47,761 nt of DNA, from NCBI RefSeq assembly GCF_023241715.1, contig NZ_JALQCW010000047.1, positions 1 to 47,761 on the forward strand. The letters are read 5' to 3'. Source of the stretch: Pseudomonas morbosilactucae. GTDB taxonomy: Bacteria; Pseudomonadota; Gammaproteobacteria; Pseudomonadales; Pseudomonadaceae. The position numbers were made by a program, and so were the translations under genes. The first letter of the stretch is position 1. The number at the start of each line of letters is the position of its first letter. This document shows positions 1-6,877 of the stretch, piece after piece. The notes under the pieces were generated by a model. That model ran no database searches and was not told the DNA's origin. It was given only the letters and a program-made list of their open reading frames with translations.

Positions 1-134
1 TGGACTGCGCCGGCGGTTTTGGCGCAGTGATGATGGTGACGGCGACCTTCGGCATGGTGGCGGCCACCAAGGCTGTGGATAAAATCGTCGCCGGCGTGCG
101 CGCCCCGCCGAACGCAGCAAACCCGCCGGCCTAA
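1..134 (+). CDS. tcdA: TcdA, tRNA threonylcarbamoyladenosine dehydratase (C-terminal end only)
   Basis: Partial gene entering from the left edge; the reading frame starts at base 3 and ends with TAA at 132-134. The 43 visible residues include a glycine-rich stretch (DCAGGFGAVMMVTATFGMVA) followed by ATKAVDKIVAG, which I recognise as the C-terminus of TcdA/CsdL. This E1-like ATP-dependent enzyme cyclises t6A37 to ct6A in tRNAs that decode ANN codons. The catalytic part lies outside the window. Its position next to csdE-csdA supports the call, because in many gammaproteobacteria tcdA is linked to this cysteine desulfurase pair. It converges on csdE with the repeat array between them. Confidence 0.75.
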   Translation, partial: DCAGGFGAVMMVTATFGMVAATKAVDKIVAGVRAPPNAANPPA

Positions 135-154
135 ATACATTGTTCGCATAACTT

Positions 155-557
155 GGTAGGAGCTGGCTCGCCAGCGATGACGCCCGGCAAGAGCGACGCA
201 AAACTCAAAGGTCTGATCGCCGGCAAGCCGGCCCCCACGGTAGAACGCCCAACGGTGTTTTGTAGGAGCTGGCTCGCCAGCGATTACGCCCGCAGAACGA
301 TGCAAACCTCAAAGAGCTGATCGTCGGCAAACCGGCCCCCACGGTAGAACACCCAACGATGTTTTTGTAGGAGCTGGCTCGCCAGCGATTAGGCCCGCAA
401 GGACGATGCAAGGCTCAAAGGCCTGATCGCCGGCAAGCCGGCTCCTACGGTAGAACGCCCAACGGTGTTTTTGTAGGAGCTGGCTCGCCAGCGATGACGC
501 CCGCAAGAGCGATGCAAGGCTCAAAGGCCTGATCGCCGGCAAGCCGGCTCCTACAGG
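155..557. repeat. Four-unit tandem array of palindromic (REP-like) repeats
   Basis: Four copies of an imperfect palindrome lie head to tail at about 155-240, 262-344, 367-449 and 473-554, with starts 105-106 bases apart. Each unit opens with GTAGGAGCTGGCTCGCCAG and closes with GATCGCCGGCAAGCCGGC followed by YCCYACRG, so the arms can pair. Units are joined by a conserved linker of about 20 bases (GTAGAACGCCCAACGGTGTT), so the amplified unit is palindrome plus linker. Such repeats are common between genes in fluorescent pseudomonads. The last unit overlaps the csdE stop codon. The array fills the whole 416-base gap between convergent tcdA and csdE. Confidence 0.9.
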
Positions 558-955
558 GCCAGTTCGCGCATGCGCTGGAGCACGGCATTTAATCCGTTGC
601 TGCGGGACGGCGAAAGCTGGCGCGACAGGCCCAGTTGATTGAACCAGTCCGCCAGGTCCACCTCGCGCAACTGCTCTGCCGACAAACCGTTGACCCGTGC
701 CAACAGCAGCGCCACCAAGCCGCGAATCAATCGTGCATCGCTGCCGGCCGCGAACTGCCATTGCCCCTCTGCCAACGTGCCCACCAGCCAGACCTGGCTC
801 TCACAGCCATGCACTCGATTGGCTTCGACCTTGTCGGCCTCACTCAGAGGCGGCAGACGCTCGCCCCATTGCATCAGCAAGCGCGCCCGCTGTTCCCAGC
901 CGGCTGCCTGCTCAAAGGTGTCCAGCGCCTTGGCGGCGTCGATGGGCAGGCTCAT
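551..955 (-). CDS. csdE: CsdE, SufE-family sulfur acceptor
   Basis: A 134-residue SufE-like protein that accepts persulfide sulfur from the desulfurase CsdA and passes it on for Fe-S cluster or other thiol transfer. The acceptor cysteine is Cys51 in RVHGCESQVWL, the family signature. Length matches the family. The start chosen is the ATG at 953-955 (MSLPIDAAK), which overlaps the csdA stop in an ATGA arrangement; the frame stays open further upstream, but only as shadow of csdA. The TAG stop (551-553) lies inside the terminal arm of the last palindromic repeat, so the end of the gene is set by the repeat. Confidence 0.9.
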   Translation of the reverse strand: MSLPIDAAKALDTFEQAAGWEQRARLLMQWGERLPPLSEADKVEANRVHGCESQVWLVGTLAEGQWQFAAGSDARLIRGLVALLLARVNGLSAEQLREVDLADWFNQLGLSRQLSPSRSNGLNAVLQRMRELAL

Positions 956-2157
956 CGCAACAGCTCCAGGGCTTGATCCAGGGCTTCGAAAAAGCGCTCC
1001 AGGTCCTCGGAGTCGTTGTACAAGGCCAGGGACACGCGAATCGCCCCGGCCAAGCCAAAGCCTTTCAACAATGGCATCGCACAATGATGCCCGGCACGCA
1101 CGGCGATTCCCTGCTCCGCCAGCAGGTGCGCCAGGTCAGCGTTGTGCACGCCGTCGACGACAAAGCTGGCCAGGGCCAGTTGCGGCCGGCCCAGCAAGCG
1201 AACGCCATTGCGGGCCTGCAAACCGTGGAGCAAATAGTCATGCAGCGCCGCCTCGTGGGCGTTGACGGCGTCCTGGTCCAGGCCGTCCAGGTAATCCAGG
1301 GTCGCGCCCAGGCCGATCACGCTGGCAATCGGCGGGGTTCCAGCCTCGAAACCCAGGGGTGCCGGGCGGAAACTGGCGTGCTGGTACTCGGCTTCCTGGA
1401 CCATTTCGCCGCCGAATTGCCAGTGGTGCAGGGCCTTCAGCGCTTCGTTGCGGCCGAACAGCACGCCCACGCCGTCGGGGCCATAGAGTTTGTGGCTGGA
1501 AAACACATAGAAGTCGCAACCCAGGGCCTGCACATCGTGGCGCCCGTGCACCACGCCCTGGGCGCCGTCGACCACGGTCAGGGCGCCCCGGGCCTTGGCC
1601 AGGGCCAGCAATGGGGTCAAGGGTTGCCAGGCGCCGAGGACATTGGACAGCTGGCTCACCGCCAATAGGCGGGTGCGCGGGCCAATCAGCCCGGTGGCGG
1701 CCTCGATGTCGATCAGGCCGTCGGCATCCAGGGGCAGTACCTGCAGTTTGAGGCCGCGACGTTGCGCCAGTTGCTGCCAGGGCAGCAGGTTGGCGTGGTG
1801 TTCCAGGGCGCTGATGACAATTTCATCGCCCGTTTCGAATTGGTGTTCCAGGCCGTAGGCCAGGAGGTTCAGCGCGGAGGTCGCGCCGTGGGTAAAGACG
1901 ATCTGCCCGCAGTCACCGGCATTCAGCCATTGCGCGACTTTGCTGCGGCTGTCCTCGAACGCCTGGGTGGCGTGGGCGCCGGGCAAGTGTTGGGCACGAT
2001 GCACATTGGCGGCGCCATTGGCGTAGTAGTGCGCCAGGGCATCCAGCAGGGCTTGGGGTTTTTGCGTGGTGGCGGCGTTGTCCAAGTAGGTCTGGTCTTG
2101 CCGTTGCAGGGCGGCGATGGCCGGAAAGTCGGCGCGCCAGGGGGAGGGCACAAGCAT
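952..2157 (-). CDS. csdA: CsdA, class-V cysteine desulfurase
   Basis: PLP-dependent cysteine desulfurase of the NifS/SufS class, 401 residues from the ATG at 2157. Visible landmarks are YLDNAATTQKPQALLDAL near the N-terminus, EHHANLLPWQ, the PLP lysine in SSHKLYGPDG (about residue 223) and the catalytic cysteine in RAGHHCAMPL (about residue 359). It releases sulfur from cysteine to form an enzyme persulfide that CsdE accepts. The two genes overlap by four bases. A TTG three codons upstream (2166) is an alternative start; neither start has a strong ribosome-binding site, so the N-terminus is uncertain by three residues. Confidence 0.92.
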   Translation of the reverse strand: MLVPSPWRADFPAIAALQRQDQTYLDNAATTQKPQALLDALAHYYANGAANVHRAQHLPGAHATQAFEDSRSKVAQWLNAGDCGQIVFTHGATSALNLLAYGLEHQFETGDEIVISALEHHANLLPWQQLAQRRGLKLQVLPLDADGLIDIEAATGLIGPRTRLLAVSQLSNVLGAWQPLTPLLALAKARGALTVVDGAQGVVHGRHDVQALGCDFYVFSSHKLYGPDGVGVLFGRNEALKALHHWQFGGEMVQEAEYQHASFRPAPLGFEAGTPPIASVIGLGATLDYLDGLDQDAVNAHEAALHDYLLHGLQARNGVRLLGRPQLALASFVVDGVHNADLAHLLAEQGIAVRAGHHCAMPLLKGFGLAGAIRVSLALYNDSEDLERFFEALDQALELLR

Positions 2158-2182
2158 GGTGGTCAAGACTCGTTTGAGCAGG

Positions 2183-2207
2183 CCGGGCGCTGATGATACG
2201 CGCCCGG
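2183..2207 (-). terminator. GC-rich hairpin between dapD and csdA
   Basis: Perfect 8-bp inverted repeat CCGGGCGC / GCGCCCGG (2183-2190 and 2200-2207) with a 9-base loop, just downstream of the dapD stop on the minus strand. There is no T-run after it, so it may be a weak or Rho-assisted terminator or an RNA-stabilising hairpin rather than a classic intrinsic terminator. Confidence 0.45.
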
Positions 2208-2233
2208 TCGCTGCTATGGCATCGAGTCGCTGC

Positions 2234-3268
2234 TTAGTTGTGAGCGTGCAGCGCTTCGTTCAGTTCGATGGCCGATTTGTGGGTTTTGCATTCCACGGCA
2301 CCGGTCTCCGAATTGCGACGGAACAGCAGGTCCGGCTGGCCGGCCAGTTCGCGGGCCTTGAGCACTTTGACCAGTTGGTTATTCTCGTCCAGCAGCGCCA
2401 CCTTGGTCCCGGCGGTCACGTACAGGCCCGATTCCACGGTGTTGCGGTCGCCCAGGGGAATGCCGATACCGGCGTTGGCGCCGATCAGGCAGCCTTCGCC
2501 AACCTTGATCACGATGTTGCCGCCGCCCGACAGGGTGCCCATGGTCGAGCAACCGCCGCCCAGGTCCGAACCCTTGCCGACGAATACGCCAGCCGAGACA
2601 CGGCCTTCGATCATGCCCGGGCCTTCGGTACCGGCGTTGAAGTTGACGAAACCTTCGTGCATCACAGTGGTGCCTTCGCCGATGTAGGCGCCCAGGCGGA
2701 TCCGTGCGCTGTCAGCGATACGCACGCCGCTCGGCACCACGTAGTCGGTCATTTTCGGGAACTTGTCCACGGAGAACACTTCCAGCAGCTCGCCACGCAG
2801 GCGGGCTTCCAGTTGGCGCTCGGCCAGCTCGCCGAGGTCGATGGCGCCCTGGCTGGTCCAGGCTACGTTTGGCAGCAGCGGGAACACGCCGGCCAGGCTC
2901 AGGCCGTGAGGCTTGACCAGGCGATGGGACAGCAGGTGCAGCTTCAGGTAGGCCTCTGGGGTGGAGGTCAACTGGGCGTCTTCGGCCAGCAGGGTCGCGA
3001 CCAGGGGTTTGTGGCTTTCGGCCAGGCGGGTCAGCAGCGCGGCCTGGGTGGCGTCGATGCTCTTCAGGGCTTCAGCCAGTTGCGCGGCCTGGGCGTTGTT
3101 GAAGGTGATGGCCTGGTTGCCTTCGCTGTAGCCCAGTACCGGGGCCACGGCAGCGACCAGTTCGGCCGATGGGTTGAGCAATGGTGCTGCGTAAAACACT
3201 TCCAGCCATGCGCCTTGACGATTCTGGGTGCCGACGCCGAAGGCCAGGCTGAACAGAGTAGTGGACAT
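2234..3268 (-). CDS. dapD: DapD, tetrahydrodipicolinate N-succinyltransferase
   Basis: A 344-residue enzyme of the succinylase branch of lysine/diaminopimelate synthesis, transferring succinyl from succinyl-CoA to tetrahydrodipicolinate. The C-terminal half shows the left-handed beta-helix pattern of hexapeptide transferases: IRLGAYIGEGTTVMHEGFVN, then GCSTMGTLSGGGNIVIKVGE and GCLIGANAGIGIPLGDRNTV. The length and N-terminus (MSTTLFSLAFGVGTQ) match the long pseudomonad type rather than the shorter (about 274 aa) enterobacterial enzyme. The partner aminotransferase DapC is 5 kb away in the same orientation. Confidence 0.95.
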   Translation of the reverse strand: MSTTLFSLAFGVGTQNRQGAWLEVFYAAPLLNPSAELVAAVAPVLGYSEGNQAITFNNAQAAQLAEALKSIDATQAALLTRLAESHKPLVATLLAEDAQLTSTPEAYLKLHLLSHRLVKPHGLSLAGVFPLLPNVAWTSQGAIDLGELAERQLEARLRGELLEVFSVDKFPKMTDYVVPSGVRIADSARIRLGAYIGEGTTVMHEGFVNFNAGTEGPGMIEGRVSAGVFVGKGSDLGGGCSTMGTLSGGGNIVIKVGEGCLIGANAGIGIPLGDRNTVESGLYVTAGTKVALLDENNQLVKVLKARELAGQPDLLFRRNSETGAVECKTHKSAIELNEALHAHN

Positions 3269-3301
3269 GCAGTTACCTCTTACAAAAATGAATGGGCAGG
3301 T

Positions 3302-3664
3302 TTACTTGAGCGCTGCCGCATAGATATCTGGCTTGAAGCCAATCAGGGTTCGGTCACCGAGATCGAGCACTGGGCGCTTGATCATCGAGGGTTGGGCGAG
3401 CATCAGTTCGATGGCTTTCGTCTGGTCGAGATCGGCTTTGCGTTCGTCTTCGAGTTTGCGAAAGGTCGTGCCTGCGCGGTTCAACACCACTTGCCAGCCA
3501 TGCTCGTCGCACCATTGCGTCAGGTGTTCACGGTCAATGCCGGCGGTTTTGTAGTCGTGGAAGTCGTAGCTGATAGCGTGTTCATCGAGCCAGGTGCGCG
3601 CCTTTTTCATGGTGTCGCAGGCTTTGATGCCGAAAAGGTGCAACGTTTTGCTTGAAGCGGTCAA
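3302..3664 (-). CDS. ArsC/Spx-family reductase (YffB-like)
   Basis: A 120-residue thioredoxin-fold protein of the arsenate reductase-like group. The N-terminal strand and active-site turn read LHLFGIKACDTMKKA, with a single cysteine at residue 16 (CDT, not CxxC), as in YffB-type proteins. Conserved RAGTTFRKL and the C-terminal IKRPVLDLGDRTLIGF segment (cis-Pro loop) are present. No other ars genes are nearby, so true arsenate resistance is not implied; family members use glutathione but their substrate is poorly known. The start is TTG at 3662-3664, supported by AGGGGG seven bases upstream. It sits 33 bases upstream of dapD and is probably co-transcribed with it. Confidence 0.85.
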   Translation of the reverse strand: MTASSKTLHLFGIKACDTMKKARTWLDEHAISYDFHDYKTAGIDREHLTQWCDEHGWQVVLNRAGTTFRKLEDERKADLDQTKAIELMLAQPSMIKRPVLDLGDRTLIGFKPDIYAAALK

Positions 3665-3713
3665 GGAATTGCCCCCTTTGCAGTGTCGGAAAATAAAGGT
3701 GGAGGATTATGCC

Positions 3714-3818
3714 ATGCCCGCGCCGGTTCGGGCTCCGCCAGAGCCGGGCTTTAGTCGCTTTGTGTTGCAGGGCGCTGGCCGCTTGCGACCTTGGTGCAGC
3801 GGCCAGCGCCTAGCTTAA
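3714..3818 (+). CDS. Possible 34-residue small ORF ahead of the antiporter
   Basis: An ATG at 3714 sits 8 bases after GGAGG (3701-3705) and opens a 34-codon frame beginning MPAPVRAPPEPGF and ending with TAA at 3816. An in-phase-independent ATG at 3709 gives a second 34-codon reading. I do not recognise the peptide. The strong Shine-Dalgarno is the main argument; the composition is arginine/proline-rich and the frame runs through a long inverted repeat, so it may be a chance ORF or a leader peptide for the antiporter 80 bases downstream. Confidence 0.25.
   Translation: MPAPVRAPPEPGFSRFVLQGAGRLRPWCSGQRLA
3771..3810. repeat. Perfect 12-bp inverted repeat upstream of the antiporter
   Basis: GGCGCTGGCCGC (3771-3782) and GCGGCCAGCGCC (3799-3810) are perfect reverse complements separated by 16 bases. 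In RNA this would be a very stable hairpin in either direction. It lies in the divergent region between the ArsC-like gene and the antiporter. No T-run follows. It could be an attenuator, an operator or a relic repeat. Confidence 0.7.
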
Positions 3819-3898
3819 GGGGCTAATATGGCACTTCGACTGCGATTATTACCTCAGATAGGTACGATTTTTCTGTTTGGGTCAGGGACTTCCGCTTT

Positions 3899-5545
3899 AT
3901 GCAAACCGCTTATACCGTCCTCATCCTGCTGATGCTGGTGAGTGTCTCGCGCTTGGTGGGGCGGATGATTCCGCTGCCGTTGCCACTGGTACAGATTGCC
4001 GCCGGGGCCTTGCTGGCTTGGCCGACCCTGGGGTTGCACGTGGCCCTGGACCCGGAGCTGTTCCTGTTCCTGTTCCTGCCCCCGCTGTTGTTTTCCGATG
4101 GCTGGCGCATGCCCAAGCGTGAACTCTGGCGCCTGCGCGGGCCGATCTTGACCCTGGCCGTGGGGCTGGTGCTGTTTACCGTGGTCGGCGCGGGTTACTT
4201 CATTCACTGGCTGTTGCCGAGTATTCCCTTGCCGGTGGCGTTTGCCCTGGCGGCGGTGTTGTCGCCGACGGATGCGGTGGCGGTCTCGGCGATATCTCAG
4301 AATCGCTTGCCCACGCCCTTGATGCACATGCTTCAGGGCGAGGCGCTGATGAACGATGCATCCGGCCTGGTGACCTTCAAGTTCGCCCTGGCGGCAGCCG
4401 TGACTGGGGTGTTTTCCCTGGCCAATGCCAGCCTGACCTTTGTCCTGGTGGCGCTGGGCGGCCTGGCCATTGGCGTGGCCTTGAGCTGGCTGGTGGGGCG
4501 TTTGCGGGCCTGGATGATCGCCCGTGGCTGGGACGACCCGGCGACCCATGTGGTGTTCATGCTTCTGTTGCCGTTTGCCGCCTATGTGCTGGCCGAGCGC
4601 CTGGGGGCCTCCGGCATCCTTTCGGCGGTGGCGGCCGGCATGATGCAGAGCTGGCTCGACCTGTTGCCGCGCCAGACCAGCACCCGGCTGCTCAATCGCA
4701 GCGTCTGGTCATTGCTGGAGTTTGCTTTCAACGGCCTGATCTTCCTCCTGCTGGGCTTGCAGTTGCCGGACATCATCAAGGCGGTGGCCAGCCATGAAAC
4801 CTCGTTGTGGCCGACGCTGTTCTATCGTTGCCTGGATGTGGTGGCGATCTTCCTGGTGTTGTTGGTGCTGCGCTTTGTCTGGGTGCAGAGCATCTGGCGC
4901 CTGTCCGGGCTGTTGCGACGCTGGCGCGGCAAGGGTGAGCTGACCCTGGTGCCCACGGCGCGTTCCTGCTGGTTACTGACGGTGGGCGGGGTGCGCGGGG
5001 CGGTGACCCTGGCCGGCGTGATGTCGGTGCCTTTGCTGTTGGCCCCCGGGGAGGTGTTCCCCGAGCGTGACCTGCTGATCTTCATTGCTGCCGGGGTGAT
5101 CCTGCTGTCCCTGGTGGCGGCCTGTGTGGCCTTGCCCCTGTTGTTGCGAGGCATCGAGAAAAGCCCCGACGACAAGCGCCGTGGTGAAGTGCGGGATGCC
5201 TGGCGCAAGACGGCTGAAGCGGCGATTCATGCCCTGGAGGCCGAGGAATTGGATGAGCCCGCCCAAGCCCCGGACGCCGCCCTGGCGGCGCTGGCGACCG
5301 AACTCAAGGCGCGCTTGATGTCGGAATATCGCCATCAGTTGGAGGTCTTCAATGATTCCGCCGAGGCCCAGGCCCTGGCTTCGCAGATGGATCTGCTGGA
5401 GCGCAAGCTGCGCCTGAAAGCCCTGCGCGCCCAGCGGCTGGAGCTGTATCGGCTGAGTCGGCATCACCAGATTGGCGACGACGTGCTACGCGAGGTATTG
5501 GCGGAGCTGGATTTGAGCGAGGCGAATCTGGGGGCGGTGAAGTGA
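3899..5545 (+). CDS. CPA1-family Na+(or K+)/H+ antiporter
   Basis: A 548-residue inner-membrane cation/proton antiporter of the NhaP/CPA1 type. Around a dozen hydrophobic segments fill residues 1-425. The ion-binding signatures are LSPTDAVAVSAI (about 121-132) and GEALMNDASGLVTF (about 147-160) with the conserved Asn-Asp pair. A later conserved block is GGVRGAVTLAGVMSVP. A charged cytoplasmic tail of about 120 residues, rich in Glu and Arg and probably helical, follows the membrane part. The ATG at 3899 has AGGGA about 10 bases upstream. It exchanges monovalent cations for protons in pH and salt homeostasis; the exact ion cannot be told from sequence. The gene ends exactly where the accessory island begins. 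Confidence 0.92.
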   Translation: MQTAYTVLILLMLVSVSRLVGRMIPLPLPLVQIAAGALLAWPTLGLHVALDPELFLFLFLPPLLFSDGWRMPKRELWRLRGPILTLAVGLVLFTVVGAGYFIHWLLPSIPLPVAFALAAVLSPTDAVAVSAISQNRLPTPLMHMLQGEALMNDASGLVTFKFALAAAVTGVFSLANASLTFVLVALGGLAIGVALSWLVGRLRAWMIARGWDDPATHVVFMLLLPFAAYVLAERLGASGILSAVAAGMMQSWLDLLPRQTSTRLLNRSVWSLLEFAFNGLIFLLLGLQLPDIIKAVASHETSLWPTLFYRCLDVVAIFLVLLVLRFVWVQSIWRLSGLLRRWRGKGELTLVPTARSCWLLTVGGVRGAVTLAGVMSVPLLLAPGEVFPERDLLIFIAAGVILLSLVAACVALPLLLRGIEKSPDDKRRGEVRDAWRKTAEAAIHALEAEELDEPAQAPDAALAALATELKARLMSEYRHQLEVFNDSAEAQALASQMDLLERKLRLKALRAQRLELYRLSRHHQIGDDVLREVLAELDLSEANLGAVK

Positions 5546-5552
5546 AGGTGGT

Positions 5553-6290
5553 TGATGGTGGCAGTGGCAAACACGAAAACCGGTGCGGTTTTCTCTTGCA
5601 TCCAAGTCAGCAGAGTGCCAAATACTCGGGTGGCGGTCCCTCCATCTAAAGAGCCGCCGGAGGAGCTGGAGAGACCTTTTTCAATTTCGTCGATCCAAAG
5701 GGTGCAGGGTGAAATAGCTTTGGCAGTTTGAAGTGCAGAGCGAATATTGGACTCCGAGGAACCTACGATACCTTGAAATATCTTGCCCATATCAAGGTGT
5801 AGCAACGGCATGTTCCATGAGGAAGATACACACTTCGCGGTCAAGGACTTACCACCGCCGGGAACGCCGGTAAGCAGCAGGCATTTTGGGGGGGGCTACG
5901 CCAAACTCCTTGGCGGCTTGGCCGAAGCACTGGCCACTAAGATGCAGCCATTTTTTTAGCGTACCCAAGCCTCCAACATCATCCAGGTTAAGTTGGGGGT
6001 CTATGTACTCCAGGACTCCAGTTTTGCAGATGATCTGATTTTATCTTCCCGCGCCTTTTCTTCACAGAAGTCCGGTTCCAGTTTCAGGTCAAAGGTTTTA
6101 TCTCCGGCAGCGGCACCGTTTGTCTGGATACCTTGCGTCGAATTTCAGAGGAAAAACGATGGTTAAGCGACTTGGCGATGTCGCCCAGTACAGTCACAAC
6201 ACATTCTTCCTCAAAGAATTCAATAATCAGAATTGCATAACGTGCTTTTAGGTGGTTGGTAATTTTCTAGGTACGGTTCATCTTGGGCAT
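5553..6290 (-). pseudogene. Decayed Ycf46-type AAA ATPase
   Basis: Remains of an AAA+ ATPase of the Ycf46-like group, read right to left in several frames. It begins at ATG 6290 (MPKMNRT), hits an in-frame TAG at 6267-6269, and continues as KITNHLKARYAILIIEFFEEE, a typical N-terminus. After at least two frame changes come KTGVLEYIDPQLNLDDVGG and LKKWLHLSGQ. Another slip at a C8-A4 run (about 5885-5896) precedes the Walker A motif GVPGGGKSLTAK. Walker B follows as CTLWIDEIEKG, then DGGTATRVFGTLLTWMQEK and VFVFATA. There the homology stops: the arginine-finger and C-terminal part are missing, and the frame runs into sequence antisense to the end of the antiporter. The part before Walker A is only about 140 codons, so an internal deletion is likely too. 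Clearly non-functional. Confidence 0.8.
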
Positions 6291-6341
6291 CTTTTCACTG
6301 TCTCGTGCTATTTCTGCTGTATAGGGAGGTCGGTCTTGGTC

Positions 6342-6653
6342 ATGTCGAGACCTGAAACAAAGAATTCAACAATTTTTGTTGTTCTGAAGAGGTTGATATC
6401 TATTCTGTCGCTGATTTTGATGAACTGCTTGCTTTGATAAGGACGTATGGCGTTGCTGTTATAGAGGCCAGCGAGTGTCAGATCCACGGCCTTGTACCCA
6501 CACGACTATGCGCAGCCCGGGACCGTTGGCACGACTCAGCTCGGTATGATGCAAGTGGATGTATATCTAGAGCCTCGCGCTCAGTATTTGCAGCGTCTGT
6601 TCCTTATGCACCACCGTGTTTTCCGGTTTTCATTCGGTTATAAGTTCCGCTGA
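6342..6653 (+). pseudogene. Possible frameshifted remnant of an unrecognised small protein
   Basis: Protein-like segments appear on the plus strand in two frames. One contains SEEVDIYSVADFDELLALIR followed by TYGVAVIEASE (about 6390-6476). The next, in a different frame, contains TALYPHDYAQPGTVGTTQLG, then MMQVDVYLEPRAQYLQRLFL and RFSFGYKFR, ending TGA at 6651-6653. A start at 6342 (GGGAGG upstream at 6324-6329) is in the same frame as the last segment, so two compensating indels would restore one frame of about 103 codons. I do not recognise the protein. It may be a pseudogene, or chance; no single long frame exists here. Confidence 0.3.
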
Positions 6654-6874
6654 GGGGCTGGCCAGCAGTGATTCAATTCTTCAGTACGCTTTGTGCATAT
6701 ATCGCCTTTCACGTCCAACACATCCTCGTAGCCAGGATTTCGAAGTGTCAGCTTGCTGAAAAAGTTGTATTCGCAAGTCAACTCGGTTGTGGGTGTTGGT
6801 CTGAGTTTTATAAGTGCCTTTATTATGGTTTCTTCGCCGGTGTAAGTGAGCCAGGATTTTGTGCGGTGTGACAC
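6638..6874 (-). CDS. Hypothetical 78-residue protein
   Basis: A GTG start at 6872-6874 lies three bases after the stop of the upstream membrane-protein gene, with GGAG about 11 bases ahead of it. This suggests translational coupling in a two-gene unit. The product starts MSHRTKSWLTYTGEETI and is polar, with three cysteines and no signal or membrane segment. I recognise no domain. It could also be the tail of a longer decayed gene. Its plus-strand complement is also open over 67 codons, so coding direction is not certain; the tight spacing to the upstream gene favours this strand. Confidence 0.4.
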   Translation of the reverse strand: MSHRTKSWLTYTGEETIIKALIKLRPTPTTELTCEYNFFSKLTLRNPGYEDVLDVKGDICTKRTEELNHCWPAPQRNL

Positions 6875-6877
6875 TGC

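Noticed and set aside
155..557. Regularly spaced repeats suggesting a CRISPR array
   Set aside because: The period is about 105 bases, the units are palindromes with a conserved linker rather than short repeats with unique spacers, and no cas genes are present.
2117..3655. A 512-codon plus-strand frame over dapD and the ArsC-like gene
   Set aside because: It is the antisense shadow of two recognised genes.
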